NCBI GenBank assembly: GCA_003427395.1
Contig: BFEA01000344.1
Location: 81,450 to 107,198 of the forward strand
Length of the DNA stretch: 25,749 bases
From: Chara braunii
Taxonomy: Eukaryota > Streptophyta > Charophyceae > Charales > Characeae
Direction: 5' to 3'
The notes beneath the pieces were generated by a model, which saw nothing but the letters and a program-made list of their open reading frames with translations, did not search any database and had not been told where the DNA came from. The stretch's first letter is position 1; every line of letters starts with the position of its first letter. Below are positions 1-9,079 of this stretch, in pieces. The position numbers and the translations under genes are program-made.

Positions 1-144
1 AGGTGGACGGCCAGTCATATCTCACGTGACCTGCCAAATGATCTAGAAGAAGAAGGTGGGGAAGAAGTATGGCTGTGATACGGTATGGTGGCGGCGGTAG
101 GGTATGGAGAAAGGTACGAAAGAGTAGAAGAAGAAGAAGAATGG

Positions 145-425
145 CGCCTTCGTCGTAGCAGCAGCAGCAAGACAGTCGGGGCCTTCGTCGTAGCAGCAGT
201 GGCAGGACAGTTGGGGCCTTCGTCGTAGCAGCAGCGGCAGGACAGTCCGGGCCTTTGTTGCACACCTGATGGCGATGGCGACAGGCAACATCGTCACGGC
301 CTTTGTCGTAGCACCAGGGCCTTCGTCGTAGCAGCAGCAGCAGGACAGTCGGGACCTTCGTCGTAGCAGCAGCGGCAGGACAGTCGGGGCCTTCGTCGGA
401 GCAGCAGCAGCTGCACACCTGATGG
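145..425. repeat. 35-bp minisatellite, two blocks
   Basis: The unit begins GCCTTCGTCGTAGCAGCAG and ends near GGACAGTCGGG. Copies start at about 145, 181, 216 and 251 in one block, and at 299 (partial), 319, 354 and 389 in a second, so the period is 35-36 bp. Each block is followed by the same sequence, GCACACCTGATGGCGATGG, near 259 and 414, so the block has itself been duplicated with a period near 154 bp. The unit contains CAG/GCAG runs. Open frames across it on the minus strand are repeat translations and not a gene. Confidence 0.85.
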
Positions 426-571
426 CGATGGTGACGGGCCACGGGCCACGGGCGATGGCGCAGCAGGAGGAGGTCGGCAACTGGGATCGTGCTGGGGGGC
501 GAGTGGCAGACCACCCCAGCCAATCAAAGGTTTGAAGGGGGGGGAGGGATTTTGGCGCCAAGATCCCACAA

Positions 572-611
572 CTCTGTGGCCGTCGATCATGGAGGATCTA
601 CGGCCACAGAG
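572..611. repeat. Near-perfect palindrome (hairpin)
   Basis: CTCTGTGGCCGT at 572-583 is the exact reverse complement of ACGGCCACAGAG at 600-611. Inside these arms a further GATC/GATC pair closes a 6-nt loop after one mismatch. This gives about 16 paired bases in 40 bp. No function is assigned. Confidence 0.8.
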
Positions 612-636
612 CTGACGATAAATTCAAAAAAACAAA

Positions 637-860
637 GCAGGCCTACCGGGCCCGACGCTGAGGTGTTTTGGGCCGGTCAGACCCGGTAGGCCTGCAGGAG
701 GCCAGCAGCAGCCGAAAGGGGGTCCGAAACCCCCCAGCAGGTGACTGCCCTGGGGGCCCACGGCCCCCAACCTGGTGCCCTGCCCGGCCAGGCCGCCCGG
801 GACCTCCCCCGGGCCGTGGCCTGTCACCCAGGCCGCGCGGTTCCCCACTCAGGGTTTAAG
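637..860. repeat. GC-rich palindrome cluster, possible LTR fragment
   Basis: A perfect 14-bp inverted repeat (637-650 with 682-695, GCAGGCCTACCGGG) is followed by a second hairpin near 751-768 (GGGGGCC, CAC, GGCCCCC). The remainder to about 860 is GC-rich with more short self-complementary blocks. The composition resembles the GC-rich start of the LTR at 13134, which also has a GGGCCCC hairpin. An origin as an old LTR fragment is possible but I cannot align the two. I see no coding sequence. Confidence 0.45.
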
Positions 861-997
861 AAATAAAAATATTGTCCTATTGTAAAAGCTTTTTCAACAT
901 CAGAGCTGGTAGAATGTAACCTTCATGCCAGCTGGAACTGGTACAGGATTTGCTGCATATGGATTGCAGTTCTTAAACCACCAGTACCTTCCCCATA
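861..997. other. Flanking DNA left of element A
   Basis: This is ordinary-composition DNA up to the insertion site of element A. It ends in CATA (994-997), which is repeated directly after the element at 10052-10055. A short open frame on the plus strand from 913 runs into the insertion point and is discussed in the findings. No recognised gene. Confidence 0.5.
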
Positions 998-1934
998 TGC
1001 GAGGAATAAGGCCCTGATGAGCCCCCTTTTTCCCCTGCAAGCAGCACAGTCGGCCGCCCTAAGTGAAGGCAGGCCTGACCGACGCCAAGAGGCCTATTTT
1101 TGGGCTACCACGCAACTGGGGAAATTCAGGGAGTTGCGCAGCGCCAGTTGGTTGACAGCGCCCAGGCCCTGGCCGCCTTTTTCGTACATAACTGAGGCAG
1201 GCCCTGGGCCAGATACACAACAAGGGCCGAACACAGGCCGCAGGCAGTTGGGCACAGGCAACCGTAACAGGCCCTGCGCCTGAGTCGTTTGGACCGGGGC
1301 TCAGCCTCTCGGGGCCTACCGGAAGCTTCTGGGCAGGGGCCTAGCGCAGCCAGGCCACACACAGCAGGCAGGCCACTTCCATTTAGGAAAGTGCCTGCCC
1401 TGGCAATTGGGATTCGGACACTGGCTGCATGCTGCGCAGGCGCTGCTGCGCTGATCGCTGGCCAGGCCCACCCGCTCACAGACGAGCTGGATGGGCAGGC
1501 AGCCATAGCCGAGCTGCGCTGCACTATGCTGGATGGGGCACTTGGTGGTCCTTGGGTGCACGTGGCATCTGTGAGTGGGGGATCGAGGTTGTGAGTGATA
1601 CGAGAGACATACCTGGTGCTTGAGGCGAACGGCATTGGCCGAGATCCGCTCGTACTTCGGGGAGCTGTTGACGTCACCAGCGGCATTGTAGATAGGCTAG
1701 ATAGGATCTTCCATTTGTAGTCTGGGCGCAGAGCGCCAAATAGGATGTCGACATTGGTTCTTTGTTGATGATGATGAGACTATTCCATCATTGTCACTCG
1801 TGAGCTTTTGTTGTGCTCTTATTTGGTGAAACTCGTGCTGCAATTCTGCTTCTGGTTCGCGGTCACGACTATCTGATTTCATGTGCATGATGCTGCTTGG
1901 TTTTCGGAGTTCGCTATCGCTCATTTTCCTTGCA
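998..1934 (+). repeat. 5' LTR of element A
   Basis: Direct repeat of 9080-10051 and reverse repeat of 13335-14272. It starts TGCGAGG and ends CCTTGCA. A palindrome-like block (CACTTCC, ATTTA, GGAAAGTG) at about 1373-1394 is shared with the other LTRs of the window. I see no strong TATA box in it. Open frames inside it on both strands are not conserved as proteins between the copies and are not called. Confidence 0.92.
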
Positions 1935-1937
1935 ATT

Positions 1938-1951
1938 TGGTATCGGAGTTG
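1938..1951 (+). promoter_or_regulatory. Primer-binding site of element A
   Basis: TGGTATCGGAGTTG lies 3 bp after the LTR end. It matches the usual plant initiator-Met tRNA primer-binding consensus TGGTATCAGAGC with one A-to-G change in the core. In this family the 3' end of a tRNA pairs here to prime minus-strand DNA synthesis. Element B has the same site with the same G at 20106. Confidence 0.85.
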
Positions 1952-3377
1952 TGGTACGTTGCGCTAATTTGGCGCTTGTCTTCTGCCTATGCGGTACATG
2001 CATGCAGTCTGCTGGGTGAGCGGCCGTAGGGAGTGTGTAGTGAGGAGGGCGAATGCAAGCAGGCGACCCAGGTGGAGAGGGGTATCGCCAGGAAGGCTGC
2101 GTGGTGGTTATTGGGTGTTCGCAATGTGATGAGAACTATCTGACGTGCGATTGATGCTGAGGCGGAATGGCGGTGTAATGCTGGTTGTGCCAAAGCAGCG
2201 ATTGGTCATCACAATCGGCATCAGGTCATCTGGTGTGAATATCTGTGGTTGGGGGCAGCTATTTTGAGGTACGTTCCTCTTAACCTTATCTACCCTCTTC
2301 GACACTTCTTACCGTGAGGATGTGTTCTGTCTTGAGAGTCCTCTCATGTGAGGAGTCGAATGCGCTCAACCTTGAGAGTCGGCATTGTTCACGTGGAGCA
2401 TCTGGGAAGGAGCGGGCGGAGCTATCTAAAGGGCTCTGGACGAAGCACTGGGTCACGGTCACCATGTCAACCCATCGGGAGTAGAGCACGCATGCTTTGC
2501 TGCTTTGTCCTTTGTCTGCTCGCTGCGCTGATAGATGGGTTATGAGGGGCAGGCCAGCCCTACAAGGGAGACGAGTACCGGGCGTCTATAAATAAGCACC
2601 GGCGAGGTTACCTTCCATTGGCTGTGATCGTCGTCCTGACTGCGGCGTAAAATAATTCCGGAGGACTTCAGGAGGCGTCCAACCAGTCGGTGTAAGGCTC
2701 GCTGCACGCGAGGGTAAACATTGTGCAGAGCTGGCCATCTCAGCATAGACTCGAGGCACAGGGGTGGCCCGTGTGCACACCTTTAGACACACACGCTATC
2801 TGGATCGCTCAGGAATGCTGACATCAAGTGACAATCACGAAGGACTGAAAGAGGGGTAGCTTCCAGGTGATAAGTTTGGGAGAAATTCCATTCAGCCAAC
2901 AGCCCAACAAATGATTCTATTTTTATTTGATTATTTAGATGTTACAACCATTAACATCTGACAGACAACATAGGTAGAACAATTTCCCCTCAACTGCTTT
3001 CTGTTTGCGTACTAGTCAAATAAAAATAGCTTCGTTTGTAGGAATCTGAACTTACATGTTGGACCCAACTGTGTATACTCTCACATAGCCACCAATTAAT
3101 TATTTAAAATTGGTTTGTGCACTATGTTGCGGTAGGCATTGAGTGTGTCCTAGTGCAGATTGTGTACAGTGCTGTAGCTTATGAGTGACAGGGAGGTTCC
3201 TAACGAGGACGATAGGATCCTGCGATCAGCTAGACGCTCGTTGGCCCACGTGACACTAGGCCCCGAAGGTGGCAGGTTTCTATTCCTCCAGCTTAGGGAA
3301 AAACAGCAGCAGCAGCGGAGAGCTAGGCCGCAGAGGCAAGCAGGGCATTCGCAAGCGAAGCCGCTACTTCAGCAGCC
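1952..3377 (+). other. Leader of element A (no gene)
   Basis: About 1.4 kb separates the PBS from the likely gag start. No long conserved reading frame is visible. The stretch 2100-2560 is clearly related in sequence to 20200-20680 of element B, for example the blocks around GGAGTAGAGCACGCATGC and the CTTGAGAGTC motifs. A TATAAATA sequence sits at 2587-2594. The part from about 2880 to 3180 is AT-rich and could contain an intron, which I cannot prove. A frame starting at 3181 (82 codons) ends before the gag frame and may be chance. Confidence 0.6.
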
Positions 3378-5139
3378 ATGGCCACAGCTACGCAGCAAAG
3401 CTCCCAGGCCAGCAGTTTGGGGACTGTAGGGGCGACGATTGCAGAAACCCTAAGCCAGTCCACTGGTGTTATGGCGAGCCAGCAGTCAATGCTAACTCCC
3501 GAATAGGTCGCCATACAAAGAGCAAGTGTTCAGGAGGCACAACTACAAAAGGCTATAGATGAGATACATGCAGAGGAGGATATAATGATTAGAAGGACTA
3601 GGATGCAGAAGAGACAAGCGAACATTAGGGAGTTAGAGGGGATGGACCTTACTAATATGGATGTCGATGTGAGGGTTGTGAGGACAGCCCTGTTAGATGT
3701 AGTAGAGATGCAGGACTACCACACATCTCTCTTGCAGGACATTCAGCAAAGCTTGGCCGTGCTGGTCGGGCGTGTTCAGGTAGCACCATCACCATCAGGG
3801 CCCGGTGCCTGGCCGGTGGTTCAGCCTCCTCCTTTTGTCCCACCGGTAACTGGAGTATCCCCATTCATCACTCCAGCTTCAGTGCAGGCTGCTTTCCTAG
3901 GTACTCCTTTGACAGGCAGGTTCCCGGCACGTACTAGTGTAGAGGTTCCAATACAGACAGTGTTCTCCCAACCTCCGTTGCACACTGTCGTAACTGGGCA
4001 GCCTGTTGTCTCGCAACCGGCACAGTCGCAGGGCACACAGCCCCAGTTGCATCTAGTGCAGCAGCCTGCACCCCAGGGTCCACAACCTGGAGTGGCGCAG
4101 GTGTCGGGACAAGGCCAATGGGTTTCGAAGACGGCCATCGCCTCACCTAAGCCCTTCGTAGGGGATAAGAGGGGCGAAGACCTTGACACATGATTGAGGT
4201 CGGTGTCCGTCTACGTCAAGTGCAAGTTGACCTTGCCGCACGAGGAAGTGCTTGTGGCTGCCTCCTATTTTGAGGGGAGTGCAGCAAGATGGTTAAGCGG
4301 GCTAGTGCAACTACAGGGATACGTTCATGACTTCCGCGCTTGGGCAGTCACCAAAAACTAGAGGACTTCCTTAAGCTGGTGGAGGAAACGTGGCATGATC
4401 CGCAGAAAGCTCAAAAGGCCACTGACGCGATCCTGACAAATCGTTCAAGTCAATAAGGGATGCCACAGACGCAGTAGAGCTTCTGATATGTGTACCTAGA
4501 GTGCGTTACAACCCCTAGGTCTTACTTACCACTTACCTGAGGTGTCTTCCGATGCCACTCAAGAATCAGTTGGCAGGTGAGGCAAACATCAATATGCACA
4601 ACTTTCCCTCGTTTAGCAAGAAGGCCCTAGACCTGGAAGCAAAGATAGGGCATGGGCACCAACCCACGACGGTTGGAAGGAAGAAAGCGCTGCCTCCCAA
4701 CTGGAAGGCGAAGGGTCGTATTATGTTCGTCAACAATGATGGTTCCACCATTGAGTTAGACGATGACTACCAGGAGGGAGTAGGTTCATAGGCAGGCCGC
4801 GTAGAGGTTTCAGGGGGTGGAACATTTACTGCCCCGGTCCAAAAAGGTAAGGTGATCGGTAGACGCCGCTGAGGCTCTCGGTCTAGGAGTCAAGTCAACC
4901 CCAACGCTCCTCCATGGGAGAAAGCGGGTCTCACGGACGACGTGTGGAGAGATCGGTACACCCGACAAACTTGCATCCGTTGTGGCCAATATGGCCATAA
5001 TCAGTTCAAGTGTCGGAATAAGAAGGTGATTGAAAAGATCCCCCCTACAATGGGGCAGGCAACGGGATCCTCCGCTTCTCAGGGTAGCAATGTTGCCAGC
5101 AGTTCTGGCACCGCCTCGGGAAACACGTCAGGCCAGTAG
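3378..5139 (+). pseudogene. gag: gag of element A (capsid and zinc-knuckle nucleocapsid), broken
   Basis: Gag is the structural polyprotein of the retrotransposon particle. I place the start at ATG 3378 because it has a good context (GCCATGG), a Ser/Gln-rich N-terminus as in element B, and is in frame with the long open stretch 3585-4193. A heptad-like, probably coiled-coil segment follows (about 3507-3660), then a Pro/Gln-rich linker (about 3780-4130). The capsid-like part carries the reading PKPFVGD and VYVKCKL around 4147-4225. A perfect CCHC zinc knuckle (C-x2-C-x4-H-x4-C) lies at 4972-5013 and binds nucleic acid in the family. Disruptions visible: TAG at 3504, TGA at 4191, frame changes near 4350 and 4440, TAG at 4516, TAG at 4789, TGA at 4870. 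Coding continues recognisably through all of them, in frame 3, then 2, then 1. Confidence 0.88.
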
Positions 5140-5141
5140 GA

Positions 5142-5444
5142 ATGGTAGTTGTTCTTGCTAGGGTCGAGGTGGTGGACACACCCTCACCATCTCAAGAGAT
5201 GGCCGAAGCTACTGACTCCGTTGTCGTCCCGCAAACACATTCAGACCCATCGATCCTCTATTCGATGAATGTGTTTGAATCCTTAGAGGAGCTAGAGGAG
5301 GAGTGGTCTAGATCGGACCCGCTAGCTTCTTGGACGGCAATGGTCAAAGCCCCTAAGGGTGAGTTGTTCATCGGCGAGGTAGTCATCGGCAGCCACAAGG
5401 CCGGGGCCTATTATGACACTTGCTCGACGCGAAACTTTTTATAG
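5142..5444 (+). pseudogene. Protease region of element A, mutated active site
   Basis: The frame encodes an acidic spacer followed by the start of a retropepsin-like aspartic protease, which in this family cleaves the Gag-Pol polyprotein. The catalytic triplet expected as DTG reads D-T-C at 5415-5423, in the context DTCSTRNF. The same position in element B reads D-I-G. The frame ends at TAG right after NFL, because one extra T in the T-run at about 5436-5441 shifts the protein into the next frame, where SRACVKRL continues. The frame is also offset from the end of gag, although in element B gag and protease are one continuous frame. A change in a catalytic residue makes this copy inactive. Confidence 0.8.
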
Positions 5445-6701
5445 TCGCGCGTGCGTTAAGAGATTGCGCTTAGAGGGGCAAATGCAGCGCTCGAGTCGAC
5501 CTGTGGAGTCGACCTGTGCCAACAAACAGCGCATGGTAGTCAACGACTACCTTAAAGACATAGAGTGTCTATTCCCGTACACGGGAGGGGAATTGAGACA
5601 TCGAGTTTCGTTCCTAGTCAGCGATGATCTCCCAATGGACATCCTATTGGGTATGTACTATCTTTCGGTTGCACAACCCCAGTTTGACAGGGACCGAAAA
5701 GTGGTCAAACACACTTTGCCCGCAGGAAAAACAGCCAGATTACGTAAGTTTAAGGCTAGTAGTCTGATCGAGTCCTACGGATGCATGTGTGCGGCCGCAT
5801 TCTATAATTATTATAAGCAAAATCCGAAGGAGGGTATATACTTAGTTTATGTCTCTGCAGTAGGCGGGCCGATGAAAATGCGGCCGAAGATTGAGGGAGT
5901 GGTCGCTAAATACCCTGATCTATTTGAAGAGTCGAAAGGGGTTGTTGAGAGGGAGGTCGTCCACGCGATAGAGATTATCCCAGGGTCTAGTATTCCGAAG
6001 GGTAGGATCTATCGGATGTCTCCAACAGAGCTCGATGAGCTTCGCCGACAGCTCAAGGAACTCATAGAGAAGGGTTGGATCCGACCTAGTGTCTCCCCTG
6101 ATGGGTCTCCAGTTTTATTCGTACCAAAAAAGGGGGGAACCTTGAGGATGTGCATTGACTATAGGGGCCTCAATGCCATCACTGTCAAGAACAGAGAGCC
6201 CCTGTCGCGCATCAATGACTTGTTGGACCAAGTGCAAGGGTGTCGGTACTTCAGTAAGATAGATCTGAAGTCCGGGTACCATCAGATTGCAATACAGCCC
6301 GAGGATAAACACAAAACCGCTTTTCAGACCAGGTATTGTCTGTACGAGTTTGTGGTGATGCCTTTCCGCCTTTGCAATGCTCCTGGCACCTTTCAGCACG
6401 CCATGAATCGGATCTTTGATGACTACTTGGACAAGTTTGTCATCGTGTACCTCGATGACATACTTATCTTCAGTAGGACTGTCGAGGAGCATGTTGGTCA
6501 CTTAGACAAAGTCCTTAGCCTTCTTCGACAACACCAGTTCAAGATCAACGCGGAGAAATGCGAGTTTGGCCGCACCCGGATCTTGTATCTGGGTCATGAG
6601 ATTTCCGCAGAGGGATTGAAGGCCGATGACGCGAAGGTGGTCAGCATTTGTGAGTGGCCACGTCCTCAATCTATGACTGAGATGAGGTCCTTCTTAGGGA
6701 A
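5413..6701 (+). pseudogene. pol: Protease end and reverse transcriptase of element A, truncated
   Basis: The frame first completes the protease (DILLGMYYL near 5638-5665), then encodes a linker and reverse transcriptase, which copies element RNA into DNA. RT motifs are clear and in order: PVLFVPKK (about 6108-6131), LRMCIDYRGLN, KIDLKSGYHQI with the first catalytic Asp at 6262-6264, and the YLDD box at 6448-6459 supplying the other two catalytic Asp residues. KCEFG and YLGHEIS follow. The chain reaches the conserved MRSFLG motif of the RT connection at about 6682-6699 and then runs into AT-rich sequence and a stop at 6718. The finger, palm and part of the thumb are therefore intact as an open frame of about 430 codons, but the connection and start of RNase H are missing. 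Confidence 0.92.
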
Positions 6702-7240
6702 AATAAATATAAATAAATAATAATAATATTAACAATAATAAAAATAACCACGTTAATCATGTGACGTCCATGGGGTTGGGGACAGTTGGGGGCTGTTAAG
6801 GACAATCAGGGGTTAGGCGCGGTTAGGGACAGTTAGGGACAATTAGGGGGGGTTAGGGACAGTTAGGGACAGTAAGGGGCGGTTATGGGCGGTTAGGGGA
6901 TGGTGGGTGATGAGCACGGGTGGTTGCAGGTGGGTACCTACAATTATCGGTAGGTACGGGTGGGTATTGGTAAATAAAACTTGGGTAGGGTAAGGTATGG
7001 GTGGTTAACAAACGGTTTGGGTTCAGGTGGCCATGGGTGGTTTTGAAAAAAAATGTTCACGGTTAGGTATGGCCAGTTACATACTGAAGAGGTGCAGGTA
7101 GGGTAGGTCTGGGCATACTTTTTTTTTTTTTTTAGCAGGTGGAGATGGGTAAAGGTCCGGCAGGCTAGGTATACACTGGGTATGGGTGGTTGGTTCTCAA
7201 AGAGGGTGTGGTTAGGTCAGGTACAAGTATTCCTAAAAAT
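6700..7240. other. G-rich simple sequence replacing part of pol
   Basis: Between the RT motif MRSFLG and the RNase H motif LLYAIYKAL lies about 540 bp that does not encode pol. It begins with AATAA/TAAT runs (6700-6750). Imperfect 10-bp repeats GGTTAGGGAC/AGTTAGGGAC follow (about 6775-6900), then GGGTGGTT/GGTAGGT-type sequence and a T-run near 7119-7133. The plus strand is strongly G-rich. In Ty3/gypsy pol roughly 100 residues are expected here, so this is a replacement (deletion plus filler) and not a clean insertion. I see no terminal repeats or target duplication. Confidence 0.75.
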
Positions 7241-7242
7241 CC

Positions 7243-7470
7243 GAGTTGCAAACTCTGCTCTATGCGATCTACAAAGCGCTAACCCATTGGAGGCACTACC
7301 TCCTTGGGAGGTTCTTTCTACGCCAGGACTGATCATCAGACCCTGAAGTGGATGAGAACCCAGCCAGTGCTCTCTGATGCGTTGAAAAGATGGATCGAAG
7401 TCATTGAGCAGTATGACTTCGAACCTCAGTACATCAAAGGAGAGTACAACAGAGTCGTTGATGGTTGTCG
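7243..7470 (+). pseudogene. RNase H (C-terminal part) of element A, frameshifted
   Basis: RNase H degrades the RNA strand of the RNA/DNA hybrid. Only its C-terminal part remains. LLYAIYKALTHWRHYLLG is read in frame 1 from 7243, then one extra base near 7312-7316 moves the protein to frame 2. There TDHQTLKW, a conserved motif of the family containing a catalytic Asp, is followed by QYIKGEYN. A missing base near 7463 (GATGGTTG where GATGC-GTTG type sequence is expected) returns it to frame 1 as SRRPDFL. The N-terminal RNase H residues, including the earlier catalytic acids, were lost with the segment replaced at 6700-7240. Confidence 0.85.
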
Positions 7471-8808
7471 CGTAGGCCAGACTTCCTCAGTGCGCTGGTC
7501 ACTGAGTTTGGGCTTACAGACGATGTTACTCGTTCTTTGGTGGAAGCCTATCGCGAGGATCCGTTTATGGTTGAGATCATACGCAGACTCGAGGCGAAGG
7601 ACAAAGTGACTTCAACCGAGTTTGAGTTGGTCAACGGTCTGTTGTTCCTTGAGAAGGCCGGGAATAAACGCTTGTGTGTACCTAACCGAGAGTCTTTGCG
7701 TAGTTTATTTTTAGGTGAGTATCATGATGCCACAAGACATTTTGGCTATAAAAAGACTGCAGCCAACTTGCTGCGGCAGTTCTGGTGGCCCACAATGATG
7801 AGAGACGCCAAATTGTACGTGGAGACTTGTCATGTATGTCAGAGAGACAAGCCACGTACGCAGGCCCCTCTTGGGCTTCTCAAGCCCCTTCCGATACCAG
7901 AAAGGCCCGTTGAGAGCTTGTCCATGGATTTCATAGACACGCTGGCCACCAGCAAGAGTGGAATGAGACATGTCTATGTCATTGTGGATAGGTTTAGCAA
8001 GTATGCTAGGTTAGTCGCAATGCCTGCAACAGCCAAGACTGAGTACGTGATTAAGCTATTCAAAGAAAACTGGGTCAGAGACTTCGGTTTGCCAAAGTCT
8101 ATAATTAGTGACCGAGATGTGCGATTTACCAGTGAATTGTGGAAGGCCGCAGCTGCAGAACAAGGGACACAGCTGCAGGTGACCTCCGACAAAGACCCAA
8201 AGACAAACGGGCAAGCAGAGCAGCTGAACCGTGCTGTCCAACACCTGCTGAGGCACTACATCAAGCCCAATCAGGTGGACTGAGATGAGAAATTTGCTCT
8301 CATCGCCAGTCCATATAACAACGCCGTGCTCAATGCAACCCGGGTGAGCCCCAACAGTTTGCTACTGACTCTCAAACCTAGACTGCCCTTAAATTTTCTA
8401 CTACCTGAGAATCAGCCTTCTGCTGCACCAGGCACCCTAGAGTTTGCATATCGATATGAGCGCCTGCTGCAGCAAGCTGTAGAACATATGCACAGGGCGC
8501 AGGCGGCGATGATAGAGTCTGAGAACAAGCACCGCCGCCCATCTACATTCCAGGTAGGGGACAAAGTTTGACTCAAGTCCTCAGAACTGGGACATGAGCA
8601 CGAGATATCCCTCAAGCTCATGCCACAGTAATTTGGACCTTGGGAGGTTCTAGATATCGCCGGAGATGATCCGGAAAGGTCGTCGTATGTAGTTCAGATC
8701 CTGGGTCACCTTCGCACTTACCCTGTCTTTCATGCCTCCAAGCTTGCACCTTTCGAGGAAACTGATCAGTTTCCCTCGCGACGCTCAATGCTGCCCCCAA
8801 CCATGGAT
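7465..8808 (+). pseudogene. Integrase of element A, with nonsense codons
   Basis: Integrase joins the DNA copy to the chromosome. The zinc-binding HHCC domain is complete: His at 7723 and 7738 (H-x4-H), Cys at 7828 and 7837 (C-x2-C). The catalytic core shows Asp at 7927 (SMDFID), Asp at 8110 (SDRD) and Glu at 8218 (NGQAE) with exactly 35 residues between the last two, the classical DD35E spacing. A GPY/F-type module (FGPWEV, about 8632-8649, then FHASKLAPF near 8730-8754) follows. Three in-frame stops interrupt an otherwise continuous frame: TGA 8281, TGA 8569 and TAA 8629. Two replace expected Trp codons and one an expected Tyr, judging from the family. The ATG at 7465 is not a real start, since in the family the protein is cleaved from a longer Pol. 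Confidence 0.9.
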
Positions 8809-9039
8809 GGAGAGGTCGACATCGACAACGTCGTGGACCATAGGGAAATGCAAGTTCCAAGACCGACAAGCACAGGACGTCCTCCTAAGCCGAAGCTGCA
8901 ATATCGTGTTCAGTTCAAACATCACATTGATCCTAAGGAGGACATATGGTTTACCCGGGAGGAACTGATGCATACCACTCCACAGGCCGTTGCTCACGAC
9001 GAGAAGTTACTGCAGAAGGGAAAGCGCCAGATTGAGTAA
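8809..9039 (+). pseudogene. Chromodomain at the C-terminus of element A Pol
   Basis: Same frame as integrase, ending at TAA 9037-9039. The reading EVDIDNVVDHRE, a basic linker, then LQYRVQFKHHIDPKEDIWFTREEL fits the chromodomain fold carried by chromoviruses at the end of integrase. In characterised chromoviruses this domain binds histone marks and directs insertion to particular chromatin. The W of the aromatic cage region (EDIWFTREEL) is present. A related tail from another element occurs at 12731-13000. This segment itself has no stop codon. Confidence 0.78.
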
Positions 9040-9068
9040 TGGAACTTCTCAGAGGACTGTCGAAGTAT

Positions 9069-9079
9069 GGAGGAGGGAA
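9069..9079 (+). promoter_or_regulatory. Polypurine tract of element A
   Basis: GGAGGAGGGAA ends directly at the TG that opens the 3' LTR. Its position and composition fit the primer for plus-strand DNA synthesis. It lies 29 bp after the pol stop codon, so there is no room for an env-like gene. Confidence 0.85.

Noticed and set aside
15-590. Minus-strand frames of 82-172 codons near the left end
   Set aside because: They translate the 35-bp minisatellite in overlapping frames. Composition is set by the repeat.
1126-1686. 186-codon minus-strand frame in the 5' LTR, similar frame in the 3' LTR (9140-9802)
   Set aside because: Both LTR copies share it by descent. The solo LTR copy is broken up, and it lies in non-coding LTR sequence.
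3181-3429. Frame starting at 3181 as the gag start
   Set aside because: It is out of frame with the rest of Gag and ends at 3429. The frame from 3378 joins the main Gag frame with a single TAG.
6775-6900. Telomere repeats (TTAGGG)
   Set aside because: The unit is a variable decamer, not a tandem 6- or 7-mer, and it sits inside pol.
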